NCBI GenBank assembly: GCA_024734555.1
Contig: JANPWX010000162.1
Location: 282,472-346,471 of the forward strand
Length of the DNA: 64,000 bases
Reading direction: 5' to 3'
Source: Trochalopteron elliotii
Taxonomy: Eukaryota > Chordata > Aves > Passeriformes > Leiothrichidae
A model generated the notes under the pieces. The model ran no database searches and had not been told where the DNA came from. It was given only the letters and a program-made list of their open reading frames with translations. The position numbers were made by a program, and so were the translations under genes. Positions 8,921 through 20,900 of this stretch are shown here, one piece after another. The first letter of the stretch is position 1. Every line of letters begins with the position of its first letter.

Positions 8921-11900
8921 CGGGAAGCGGGGGATGTCCCCTGGTCCCTCCTTCACACACCGCACTGTGCACGGCACTCGGCACCGCAGAGATTCGGGTT
9001 AGACCCCAGCACTCCCCAGGACTGGGCTTTGGGGTGTTTGTGTCCGCGTCCCTCAGCATCCTCCAGGACTGGGCTTTGACGTGTGCCCAACCTGCAGAAT
9101 CCCCAACCCCTCTGCTCCCCCAAACCGTGGGTGCCCCCAGTCCTTATCCCTCACCGGGTTGTGAGACATCTCTGCTGTGACTGCCCTGGCTGTTGCGTGT
9201 CCTGCTCTGTCCTGTCCCTCTGTGCTGTGGGGTTCACCACCCATTCCTGATTCCCTAGGGATTCCTTAGGGACAACTCTGATGCAGAGGGACCCGTGGTC
9301 TGCTCTGCTCGGCCCGTGCTGCCCCTACTCCAGGGAGCTGAGTTGAGTGTGCTGTGAATGGGTGGGCAGTGCTGGAGTGTCAGCAGGGAGCAGAAGTACC
9401 AAAACTTGAGGAGGAGAAGAGTGAGAGAAGCACAGAGCTGTTATTTAACTCTTAAGACGTGATTGCAGCCTTCCAGTGCCTGAGGGGAGTCTGCAGGAAA
9501 GATGGAGACTATTGACAAAGGCCTGGAGTGACAGGACACAGGAAATGGCTTCCCACTGACAGACAGCCGGATTAGATGGGATATTGGGAAGGAATTCTTC
9601 CCCATGAGGGTGGGGAGGCCCTGGCAGAGGTTGCCTGGAACAGCTGTGGCTGCCTCTGGATCCCTGGAAATGTCCAAGGCCAGGGTGGATGTGGCTTGGA
9701 GCAACCTGGGATAGTGGAAAGTGTCCCTGCCCATGTCAGGGAGTGGAACAGGATGGGCTTTAAGGTCCCTTCCAACACAAACCATCCTGGAAATCTGTGT
9801 TAGCCTGACTCTCTTGTCCATATATACCTCTGGATGTCAGACATTTTCTCGTGGCTCTTACTTATCTTGAAGTATATTCTGTATCATTATAGCTGTGGAT
9901 GCAGCTCCCTGGCTGTGTCAACCTCAAGAGTGCCAGGGAACTTAAATTCCAGACAGGTTTGGGTTGGAAGGCACCTTAAAAATCATCCAGTTCCACTCCC
10001 TGCCATGGGCAGGGACACCTTCCACTGTCCCAGGGTGCTCCAAGCCCCATCCAACCTGGCCTTGGACACATCCAGGGATCCAGGGGCAGCCACAGCTGTT
10101 CCAGGCAAGTTGTGACAGTCAGGCCTTGCAGAGGAGGGTGGTGCTGGCCAGGGGCAGGAGCAGTTTGTCCCTGGTGTCACTGTTTGCCCTCCCGTTGCAG
10201 AGTCGCTGCCGTACACGGACGACACGGCCATGAGCAGGTCGGTGGTGCAGTCACTGCTGGCCAAGAGGGAGTTCGATGAGGTTGACATGGCCAAGAGGTG
10301 AGGATGAGGCTTCCTGAAGGTGTAACCATCACTCAGACTGTCTGTGGAAGGGGACAGGGGCTGAGGCAGGCTAATTCTAATTCTAATTACAAATTTTTGG
10401 AGGGAAAAATAGTTAGGAAAGAGGTGGTTAATCCTTTAGTTTGTCGTTGCTTTGCCATGGCTTGGGCTGTGCAGCAGCATCAGCTGCAGTGTGGAGTCTG
10501 AAGCTGCCTTGGCAGGGCTGTGCTGCTGTGTGTCAGCCTTGTGTGTGTTCACCTTTGGGGAGGATAATGCTTGGGAGATTCCAGAAACATTTTGTTTCAT
10601 GTTTATTTGTTGCTATTTATGTTTGTACTGCCCTTAATTTAGTGAGGGAATGGGAGCGAGCTCAGCTTGACTCTGTTTATGATCCGTTTCCCTGATGAAT
10701 CCGCAGCCCTGAGAGCATTTGGTTCCACTTAAGGGAAAGCATTTCTTTGTTTAGAAAACTCTTCCATTGAACTTGAACAAAAGACTTTCCTTGTGGTTGT
10801 GACCCACGGAAATGTTTCTAGTTTGCTTCTATTTTGAGGCAGAGTTGAGAGGGAAACAAGTGGGTTATGGAAGGTGATGTTTATACATCCTTCTTTCACA
10901 CTGTTCTTTGGGAATTGTTTCCCTGCAGAACTGAATCACTCAGCCCTAACTGTCACTGATTTACATGTGTGTTATTAATTCACTTTAGCAAGAGGCTTCA
11001 TCCTGTCACAAACCCCAGTAACAGACCAAACCCCCTGCCTGCTTTCCCCCCTGCCCACACCAGGTTTGCTGAGGAGTACAAGAAGGAGCCCAACAGGGGC
11101 TATGGGATGGCCGTGGTCAACGTCTTCAAGAAGCTCCTGAGCCCCAAGTGCAGCGACGTGTTTGAGCCCGCGAGAGCCCAGTTCAACGGGAAGGGCTCCT
11201 ACGGGAACGGCGGGGCCATGAGGGTGGCCGGCATCTCCCTCGTCTACTCCGACGTCCAGGATGTCAAGAAGGTAATGGAACATTCTGGGCTTCTCTGGGG
11301 TGTCCCTGCTGTCCCCTGGGAGCCAGGGGAGTGTCCCAGGAAGCTTTGCTGACACCGGGGTTTCTCCGGCAGTTTGCGAAGCTGAGCGCCGAGCTGACCC
11401 ACGCCAACTCCCTGGGCTACAACGGGGCCATCCTGCAGGCCCTGGCTGTGCACCTGGCTCTGCAGGAAGGGCTCAGCAGGGAAACCTTCCTGGAGCAGCT
11501 CATCAGCCACATGGAGCATGTGGAGGCAGATGACAAGTCTCTCAGTGATGCCCGAGCGTGAGTAGCTTGGGGAAAGGCCCAAGCCTTCTGTGGTGGTTTG
11601 TTCTGGCTCTTCATGTTCTCCCCTCTTCACTGCACTCTCTGTTTGCAGGCTGGGATTTGAGGATTTACCATTTTCCAGGCGTCTAAAGAAAATCAAGGAA
11701 TTTTTGGAGCTCAGCAATGTTCCCAAAGCAGATGTATTGTTTGAGTTGGGTGAGTACCTTTCTTAGTACAAGCATTAGGAAAGCTGGAAGCAAGACTAAC
11801 TCAGCAAGCCTGGTAGATGTGCGTTCCCCCAGATTCCTCTTCAGCCTGTGCTGCCTGTCAGGCACAGAATATGCTGGAAAAGCAGCCTGTGCTCACCAGT

Positions 11901-12556
11901 CAGTAATTCTGAGTCTCAACCCAGTGATTTCCTCTTTGTATTGATAGGAAAAAAAATGTCTTGCTAAGGGAAATTTACCTTACATAATGTTTCTTAACAT
12001 TCCAAGATCTCTTAAGGGCTTTTGGGTCATCATGTTGGATGGGAATGAGTAGAATGTATGGCCAGGCTATACTGGGGTAACTGGGAATTGCTCTGCAGGA
12101 TGTGAGTGGTACTAGGGAACTGGGGAGTTTCTGAGGGACAAACTTTTGCACCTTTTCCTGGTAAAATCCATGATACAGTTATGGAAAGTCAAGGGCAACA
12201 GCGAGTTGCAGTAGGCAGGGAAAAGGAATGAAGCCCAGAGGGTGCTGACGGGGTGTGTTGCAGGCAACGGCATCGCTGCGCTGCGCTCCGTCCCCACTGC
12301 CATTTACTCCTTCCTGCGCTGCATGGACGCTGACCCCGACATTCCTGAGCACTACAACGCCCTGCAGAGAACCCTCATCTACTGCATCTCCCTGGGGGGG
12401 GACACGGACACCATTGCCACCATGGCGGGGGCCATCGCTGGCGCCTACTACGGGGAGGAGCAGGTGCCCCCGAGCTGGGAGCAGAGCTGTGAGGCTTTCC
12501 AGGAGACCCAGAGGATGGCCAAGGGCCTCCATGAACTCTACTGCCAACGGCTCTGA
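8672..12556 (+). CDS. ADPRS: ADP-ribose-serine hydrolase ARH3, complete, six coding exons
   Basis: Exons: 8672-8900, 10201-10297, 11064-11271, 11373-11557, 11649-11749, 12264-12556. GT-AG introns, 1113 nt, 370 aa (human 363). ARH3 removes ADP-ribose from serine and degrades poly(ADP-ribose) in nucleus, cytosol and mitochondria. The di-magnesium site is intact: Glu42 in the GDCLGAVFE segment, Thr82-Asp83-Asp84 (YTDDTAM), and Asp320, Asp322, Thr323 in SLGGDTDTIATMAGA. The FNGKGSYGNGGAMRV loop is also present. The N terminus (residues 2-23) is Ala/Gly/Pro/Arg-rich with no acidic residue, unlike the shorter Ala/Gly stretch in human, and could act in mitochondrial targeting. The ATG at 8672 sits in GGCAAGATGG, a moderate Kozak context. 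The gene follows TEKT2 head-to-tail. Confidence 0.96.
9461..9795 (+). mobile_element. CR1 LINE 3' fragment in ADPRS intron 1, plus orientation
   Basis: The stretch reads like the 3' end of an avian CR1: GGATATTGGGAAGGAATTC, then GTCCAAGGCCAGGGTGGATG, then GTCCCTTCCAACACAAACCA at the tail. It is a 5'-truncated remnant without coding capacity. The assignment is from recognition, not a search. Confidence 0.8.
9952..10115 (-). mobile_element. CR1 LINE 3' fragment in ADPRS intron 1, minus orientation
   Basis: This is the same CR1 tail as the neighbouring fragment but inverted (GGGTTGGAAGGCACCTTAAA, then CAACCTGGCCTTGGACACAT). The two 3' ends face each other about 160 bp apart, so the pre-mRNA could fold into an imperfect duplex of roughly 150 bp. 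Confidence 0.8.
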
Positions 12557-15060
12557 GCTCCAGGGCAGCTCCAGGGCTTTCCTGAAGGTGGAGGGATGGT
12601 CAGCTCTGCTTCTCTGGTCAGACCCAGCGGTGGATTTGCACCATCGGCCGATGTCAGGGAGCCTCACCTGGGGAGGGAGCCTGCTGCTGTCAGCTGGGAG
12701 CCAGAGCCAGCCTGGAAAAGGGGACATCCCCTTCAGTCATGGATCAGCAGGGAAGTGGCTGCACTGGGACACTGGGTGCAGCTCCCCAAGTGTACACAAG
12801 TGACTTATCTTCCATAGGATTCTGCTGCTTGCTTTGTCCACCGTTGTGCCATTTGTCTTTGCAGTTACTGGTGGGTGTCTGAATCCATGGACTTTGTCCC
12901 TGTTTTCCTCTGCTCCTGTGTCCATGGGCTGTGTTTTGCAGGTCATTCTCAGCTGGCCAGATGAGGGATGTCACAGGAGTCACCAGAGAGGTCTGGTGGT
13001 CCAGGTTGTCACTTGTGCTGAGTTGGTATAATGGAGCACAGATTTCCAGGGTGGTTTGTTGCCTTAAAGGCAGAATGAGAGGGGCCAGAGAAGGGATTTC
13101 TTTGCATTGCTGATGGCTCTGTGAGACCTTTGATCCTTGCAGACAATCCCAACTGGCTCATTGTCCCTGCTGGGAGAAGGTGTCACTAATTGCTGCTCCT
13201 CCTGTGCCCTTGGCCCTGTGATCCAACAGGCACCTGCTGCACTTTGTGCCCCCTTGCACAGCTGCTGTCACACTGCTGCAGCCACTCTGGCTGCTCCTGT
13301 GTTCCTAATCCATGCATCCTGTATTTTCCAAGTCCTGTATATGCCCGGAGCACCAAGTGAGATTCCTGTTTAATTCACAGAATACCCCAAATTGAAAAGG
13401 ACTCACAAGGATCATGAGAGTCCAGCTCCTCTGGAGTGCAGATCTGGGAGTGGAGGTATTACAGGGTATGCCTGCTTCTGCTGCAGTCAGTCACAAAAGT
13501 GACTTGAGCAGGGTGCAGGAGTTTACTTATCACAGTCTCAGCCTCTGTACTTGGTAAAAATTGCCCCAAAATTAAAAGGACAGTTGGGTTAATTGGGGGA
13601 CATTGATATTTAAAGTGCTGGTGCTGGTGGCCAAGAACATTCTAGCACAGCTGTGTTCCAGAATTTTACATTTAAAACCTTTTCCTAGTGGAGCTGATCA
13701 AAAAGGGAGAAACAGCTTGGGAATGGCACATCTAGAAAGGGTTGGAAGCTTTTTAATAATTGAAAACAAAAAGTCATCATATGGAAATGTTTATAAACTT
13801 AAATGTGACAGTGTAACTCTTGTTATTTCTCCAGTATGTCTCGTGACACTGGGAAGTGGCCCTGGTGCTCCCCAGTGGTGTCAGCACGTGGTGGCTGTGT
13901 CAGGCTGCATGCACATGTGGGAATTTGGCTGCCACAGGTCCTTCCAGTTTTCCCCTGTAGTCTGCTTCCTTCAAGTGCCAGTCTTTTGTGTGATGCTATA
14001 ATGGGTTTTCCTTGTATAAATGGATTCTTGTCCTGGGAACATGTGGAATTTTGGTCTGTTGTATATTTTTGTATTGTGCTGCAGATCTGAGCTGTAAAAT
14101 ACCAGGTTTTCCACATTATTCTACCAGAGGGGCAACCAGACTCATGTAATTATTTGAAAGAAGATATTTTTCTTTTAAAGCAGCTTTATAATTTTAAACG
14201 TTCGGAACTCCTGACAAGCAAAGAGCTCCTGTTTAAAGACTAGAGCTCTTTGGGCCTGAATTTAAATGTGTACTTAACCCTTTAGTTTCCTTGGGAAGAA
14301 GTAAAATCCCTGAGTTATCTTTGTTAAGTAGCCACTGCTCCTGTGTTTTCACTCAAGTCATGAAGTTGTGCATCCTCAGGGCCAAGAGGACCAGGAGTGG
14401 TTCTTGGTACAAGGGTGAGTTGACACTGGGCATTGTGGGGAGGGCCTTTGGAAAGGCCCCTTTTCCTTCTCAGCCTGTGGAAGGAGTTCAGGTGCTGGAA
14501 ATAGCATGTGGTGATGGTGCAGAGACCAGGGAATTCACTGGGAGCCTCATGAATGGCAGCAGGAGGATGGCTTGCTCCTTGGAATGAGCTTTTGAAGGTG
14601 CCTGTGCGTGAGCCAAACTTCTCTGGAAATATTTTGCCTCTGCCAGGTGAGATCAGGTGGGAAAACACATTTTTTTCTCTTTGGACTGTGAGCCTGTGAA
14701 GGTGCTTTGCAGATTCACCAGTCCTGAGTGTTCCTGACTCACTCAGGCTGGAGGCTGGCTGTGCACAAGGTGTGTGATGTAGGATGAAAAAAACATGGAA
14801 AAAAACCACCCAGAAGGGAAAGGGAATCCCTAAGAATTCCACTTGAGTCCCTCAAATTAATAATCACCAGGATGGAAGGATCTGGGTTTCAGCCTTTTCT
14901 AAAACTGAATTCCTGGAGACAGGAGTCTTTTCCTTAATCACAAGAAATGTGCAATAACTTTTTGCATATTAATTAGGGAATCTGCTGGGAAAGAGTGAGA
15001 TGATTTGAGGTGGAAATAAGAGTGTAAGAGAACTGTATGAGACAGAGCAAGTCCCAGGAC
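12557..15060 (+). other. ADPRS 3' UTR and convergent intergenic DNA
   Basis: No exon of a known family was recognised. ADPRS and COL8A2 converge here. No canonical AATAAA was found on the plus strand close after the ADPRS stop (an ATTAAA occurs near 13571), so the end of its 3' UTR cannot be fixed. A small CR1-like remnant lies at 13376-13440. Confidence 0.5.
13376..13440 (-). mobile_element. Short CR1-like remnant
   Basis: CACAGAATACCCCAAATTGA followed by ACTCACAAGGATCATGAGAG resembles the inverted CR1 tail seen in TEKT2 intron 8, with decay. Only about 65 bp can be followed. Confidence 0.5.
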
Positions 15061-15079
15061 AAAGCACAGCTGAGCCCAC

Positions 15080-17975
15080 CTCTATACAATAAGTTTTATT
15101 GATGTTTGTCAATACAATCAAGTACTGCAGTTTTAGTTGTGAAGAGCAGGTCAGTTTTGGGTCACAAAGAGTGCATTTTAAACCAACTTTTACTAGGACA
15201 GTGCATGTAATAAGTATTTACAAAACTAAAAACCTCTATATACTAGGTTAGAAATGAAGATACTAGAGGCAAATTTAAAAAAAATAGTAAGAATTTGTAT
15301 ATAAAAATGCACATTGTAATGCAGTTTTCAGCATTAAAAATAGACATACCTCATCCAACCCAACCTTTTTTATTCTTGTGATTGAAACCAAAATCCCACG
15401 CGCTCACACACACGACAGAAAATAATCCTTTCTGCTGGCTAATATGTACTCAGTATTCCAGAAAAAAAAAAATCCTTCTGGAGAGTGAACAGCCTCCCTC
15501 ATCCTGTGCATCGTTTTGTTTTTTTTTTTAGCCTAACTATGTGCGTGTAATATCTTTGCTTTCCATTAGTGTGTAAATGTAAGAGGTTAAATAGCTGCGA
15601 GGGGTGATTATTGGTTCGCTCTGCACGTGAAGGGAAAGTGGAATTACAAAACAGTATCTACAGCACAAACTTAATCTGGGGGTGGTTACAGTGAGGAGTT
15701 TGGTCGTTGCTTTTTGCCAGCTCGAACAAGAAGTTTGGAATGAAGCAGAACAGAACAAGAGGAGATGGGCTGTAAATTAGGCACAGTATAAATAAGTTGC
15801 TTTTGAGGAGCAGGATGAAGCTCCCACCAGGCGTGGCAGCTCCTGGCCCTGCACGAGGCTGGACCAGCTCAAATCCCTCTATTCTCCACAAGAAAGGAGA
15901 CAAGTTCCCTCCCAGCACCCTCCCCTACCAAACCTGGGCTTGGAAAAATCGTCTGAGCTTCCACTTTTAATTTTAGGGACTGTTCCTGCTGGGAAATGCT
16001 CCTGTTCCTGCTGGGAAATAGCCTGTTAGGATCACAGCCCAAATGGTCCTGACCCTGCCCTCAGGAATTAAAAACATCCAGTGGGATCAGACACCTTTCA
16101 GCTTGAAGAGGTTCATCTCTGCATGAAACTTGCAGCTTTAAGGAGAGAAATTCACAGGGCAAAGATCCCCGGGAGGGGACCCGCAGCCCCAACAGGCAGT
16201 GCCCAGAGCATTGGCCTTCCAACTGCAAATTTCCTTCTTGTGTTTCTTAATATCAGGGATAGGCAAGTTTTTGAAAGGAAGGCCTGAATGGCAAGAGGCA
16301 GAAACACAGGACAGACTTGAGGAGAAAACAAACAAGCAAAACAGAAATAGGAAAAGAAAAGTTGTTTAAATATCTCATAGAGTCCATCTGGAAAACAAGC
16401 CCAGTCCCAGTCTTGCTATGTTTCTTTGGCCATCAAACAGGCTTTAGGAGAATGCAAAGGTCAGAGCTGGTGACCAAATTGTTGCTGTTTCTCAGGGATG
16501 TGCCTTTGCAGAGGGACATGCAATGGGATATGCACATGGATTGACTTCAGCAGCATGCTCCTGGCCTGGGATGAGCAGTATCCCTGTCCTGGAAGTGGCA
16601 GTGACTGTTGTACTGTGAGAAAACCTGCAGAGCCACAGGATCTATGTGGGGCAGTGCCATCATGCCTAGCCCAGAGCCCTGCAGCTCATGATCAGGTCAG
16701 TAACTCCAAGCATTAGAGAGACAAAATGGTAACAACAGGCAAATGTTGATTTCTTTAACCTAAGTCACAGAGTGGCCCTGGGGCTGGTGCCCTGTCACAG
16801 GTACATATTGCACTACACTTGTAAGTGATGTTCTTCAATGGGTCATAGCACCGTGGTGAAATCACTGTGTGGACAATTAGAACCAGCACAATTTTCTCTT
16901 AATTCCAAGATCCCCAGAGAAAGGGAAGACACCAATGCAAGAGTTCACACATCCCGAAACAGTGAGACAGGAAAAGCAAGTTGTCCATCAGTGGCACTTC
17001 CTTATGTCACACCAGCTGGCAGCACCATGAGCTGGGCTCACACTGCCATCTTTGTGTGGGCAGAGATGCTCCTGAGGCCAAGCAAGTCTTTGGGCTGCAG
17101 AGACACACGGGACAGGACCAGCCCTTGGACTTCCCAGCAGGTGAATGGAGAGAGCAGATTGTTGTTCATCATGAGGGTCCCAGCTTCCCTCACCGCCTTT
17201 GGAACCAGTCGTGGCATCCTCCCAGGTACCAGTGCCTGGATGATTTTATTCCTAAAGGTGCTGGGGGGGGGAGGGTTAAAAATAATATTTACTTCTTAGA
17301 AGAAGGTGCTTATGCAAAGTGTTCCACTCTTTAGGATTATAAATCCAACCACACTGAATCCGGAGTGAATCGGAGAGACTGCCCCAAAGCACAGTCTGGA
17401 AAAACAGGCATCAGCGAGCCTGGAACTTGGACATCTGATGGTTTGGAAGGAAATTTCTCAATCCAGCATGGATCCCTGCTGCTGTACGGGTTTGTGTAAA
17501 TGCCTGGGACCCTGTGTTGGTCACCAAACATGCCAGCCATGACACAGCTAGATTTATTTATCTAGCATTTCAAATGGGAAATGAGGGCACGTGATACAGA
17601 CCACGGGGGTCTGCTCTTCTGTGACCCTCTCTGGATCACAGAGCCAGATCCTTGCCATCCCAAGCATCCTGTGTTTGATGTCCAGTCACTGGGGTATTTA
17701 TTCCAAATATGCTTTGTTGAGGAAGTCGCTCCCCTCCCTCCCTTCTCTCTCCCCCAAAAAAAAGAAAGATAGATGGATAAATGTCTCTTTCCCGATTACC
17801 CTCTTGACTCATGGATCAAACAGCGTGAAGCAAGGTCCCATGACAATGTCTTGCGTGTTCTTCCCAGTGATTTTTCTTTTTTGTATTAATTTTAAAACAC
17901 TTTTTTATCAAAAAAAAAAAAAAAAAAGACAGTTTATGGCTAAAGTGGGTGAAAAGGAAACATGCCCAACAGCCG
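15080..17975 (-). other. COL8A2: COL8A2 3' UTR
   Basis: About 2.9 kb lie between the COL8A2 stop codon and the first good minus-strand poly(A) signal. The distal 400 bp (15080-15480) is AT-rich, typical of a 3' UTR end. An uninterrupted A run on the plus strand at 17910-17927 (U run in the transcript) lies about 50 nt after the stop codon. The extent is inferred from the signal position; there is no other gene in the interval. Confidence 0.6.
15095..15100 (-). terminator. COL8A2: COL8A2 poly(A) signal AATAAA
   Basis: TTTATT on the plus strand reads AATAAA on the minus strand, in an AT-rich setting downstream of the COL8A2 coding end. Alternative upstream signals within the 3' UTR were not excluded. 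Confidence 0.55.
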
Positions 17976-20900
17976 TTATGTGGGGCAGAGCAGGAACCCG
18001 GAGAAGGAGGAGTGGATGTATTCCGTGGAGTACAGCCCATTGGCCTGGTCCGAGGGCATTTGTACCCAGACCTGGTCGTTCTCCTTGAGTTCAAGCACGG
18101 CACTGCCCGAGGCCTGGTCCAGGTACCCCTTTTTGTACTCGTCGTAGGTGTAGGTGGCCGGCACGTTGTTCTTATACAGGGCCACCCAAACGTTGGTCCC
18201 TTTGACGTGCACGTGGTAAGCAAAGTAGTAGATTCCAGATACGGGGCAGGTGAAGATGCCGGTGACTGGGTTGTAGCCGTTGTGCCCGTTATACAAGGTC
18301 CGGTCAAACTTGACGGGCATGCCGGATGCGGGGAAGGGGGAGGTGAGGATGGCGGTGAAGGCTGGCGCGATGCGGGCAGCGAGCTCTCCTCGGCCGTACT
18401 GTGGCTTGCCCGGCTTCCCGTTGCCCAGCACAGCCCCCTCCACGCCACCATCAGGCAGGTGCAGCCCCGCGATGCCCGTCTCGTCCAGCACTCCTGGCGC
18501 TCCCGGTGGCCCAGGCGGCCCCGGTGGGCCCGGTGGCCCGTTCAGCCCCGGTGTTCCTGGCATTCCGGGTGGGCCGATGGGTCCAGCCATGCCAGGCTCG
18601 CCGGTCTTCCCCTCGCCAGGAATGCCAGGGAGCCCGGGCTCCCCTTTCAGGCCTGGTAACCCCTGTGGCCCCATGGGACCAGCAGGTCCTTGCAATCCCG
18701 GGATGCCAGAGGGGCCCCTCAGCCCCGGCTGCCCCGGGATCCCACCGTCCCCTTTGGGCCCGGGGCCACCCGTTAATCCAGGNNNNNNNNNNNNNNNNNN
18801 NNNNNNNNNNNNNNNNNNNNNNNNNNNNNNNNNNNNNNNNNNNNNNNNNNNNNNNNNNNNNNNNNNNNNNNNNNNNNNNNNNNNNNNNNNNNNNNNNNNN
18901 NNNNNNNNNNNNNNNNNNNNNNNNNNNNNNNNNNNNNNNNNNNNNNNNNNNNNNNNNNNNNNNNNNNNNNNNNNNNNNNNNNNNNNNNNNNNNNNNNNNN
19001 NNNNNNNNNNNNNNNNNNNNNNNNNNNNNNNNNNNNNNNNNNNNNNNNNNNNNNNNNNNNNNNNNNNNNNNNNNNNNNNNNNNNNNNNNNNNNNNNNNNN
19101 NNNNNNNNNNNNNNNNNNNNNNNNNNNNNNNNNNNNNNNNNNNNNNNNNNNNNNNNNNNNNNNNNNNNNNNNNNNNNNNNNNGGCCCCGGCGGCCCCGCG
19201 GGGCCAGGAGGGCCCCCGTTCCCCCGGGGCCCCGGTAAGCCTGGCTTCCCCACGCCGTTTTCACCCTTCATCCCTCGTTCTCCGCGGGGTCCCGGCTCTC
19301 CTTTCGGGCCAGGCTCTCCCCGAAACCCGGGCAACCCGGGGCCGCCCTGGGGACCCGGCTTCCCATTGACAGAGAGGCCGGCTGGCCCGGGTAGCCCCGG
19401 CGGGCCGGGAAGTCCCCTCGGCCCTTGCTCCCCACGCATGCCGGGCTCGCCCTTGGCTCCGGGCATCCCTTTCATACCCGCCTTTCCGGGGAGTCCTGGG
19501 ATGCCGGGTTTCCCAATGCCCGAGAAGCCAGGGGGCCCAGCGGGCCCAGGCTGGCCGTGCATTCCCGGCTTCCCTGTGCCCGGTTTTCCTGGGTAGCCGG
19601 GTGGCCCGGGGGGTCCACGTGGGCCAGGCTTCCCTGGCGGTCCTGGCTCCCCTTTGAGGTCCATGGGCAGCATTGGTGGCATGTCTGTGGAGAGAGGAGA
19701 CACAGAGCGTCACTAGAGCTGGGCAAGGTGTGTCCTTGGGATGTTGGAGTTGGGGTCTCTGAGTGGCCTGGGCTAGGCTTGAAGGGGGACCCTTCCACTT
19801 AAACACGGCCACTGCAGCTCCCTGAGCCCCCACATCAGCAGGGCTGTCCTGAGGCAAGGCCAAAGCCCAGAGTTCTCATTCCAGCTGCACATCCCTCCAT
19901 GATGTCAAGCGACACCATGGAAGGTGCCAGTGCTTGCTGTCAGCTCTGGCAGAGCTATTTTGTGATGAGTTACTGCAGGGTGTTTTTGGAGCTGGATTCA
20001 AACTCCCTGCTGCCTCATTTCCCAGTGGCCTCGAAAGCACCGTGGGATTCAGTTGCTCCTGCCTGGGCTCAGCTGAGAGGATGGCGACAGAGCGAGCCAA
20101 GACTGAGGATAATCCCTCACCCCGTCCTGTGAGTCCAGGGCCTTGGGAGACCTTTAATCCTTTTGGATTAAAAAGAAAACTTTTGGACATGTACTTGAGA
20201 GCCTGAGGAGGTGATGGGTGTATGGGTTAGGCCATGCCCACAGTGCTTGCTGGCACAGCTCCTGAGTCCAGCAAGGCAGAGAAAAACCAAAAAGCAAAAA
20301 AGCTCTGGGGATGGAGCAGAAGCCAAGAGCTGGGAGGGAAATGCAGCCTCAGCTCTGTCCAAATGAGTCAGCCCAGCTGGGAATAGGCTGCAACCACTTG
20401 ACATTTCAAGAATTTATTGAGGTCTTTTGCAAACGGATATAAGAAAGAAACTAATGGGCTGAGAGACTCCAAAGGCAAGGAGAGGCAGATGACATGCCCA
20501 CCACAGCTCAGCATGGAAAGCACAGACGTGAGCATAAATAACTCCTCGAGGCTGGCCCAGGCAGGGTGTCACCTCCCACGTGACACCAGGAAAGGGTGAG
20601 AAAGAATAAATCTGACAAACACTTTTTTGGGCAGTTTGAAATGAAGGAAATACTCGTCAGTCACATGTACATGGAACAATAATGGGAAATACGAAAGGCA
20701 GAGGAAAAGGTTGTGACATCTTGGGTGAATTTAAATCAAATCTGCCCAAGGGAGATCATTCCAATTGGGTAGAGATCTATATGGACAAGTTCCTGGGATA
20801 GGGATGGATCCTGCCTGGGGTGGGAGCAGGATACAAGGCTGCATGCCACAGTCCCCAAGGTCTGCCAGTCTGGCCCCCTCAGTGAGCCAAGCTGGGCTTT

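Noticed and set aside
17910..17927. Poly-A run as the tail of a plus-strand retrocopy
   Set aside because: No processed coding sequence or target-site duplication is visible to its left; it is inside the COL8A2 3' UTR as a U run.
18280..19596. Long plus-strand open frame of Gly/Pro-rich sequence over COL8A2
   Set aside because: It is the antisense shadow of the collagen exon, produced by GC-rich Gly-Pro codons. The minus frame carries the C1q domain and the matching splice sites.
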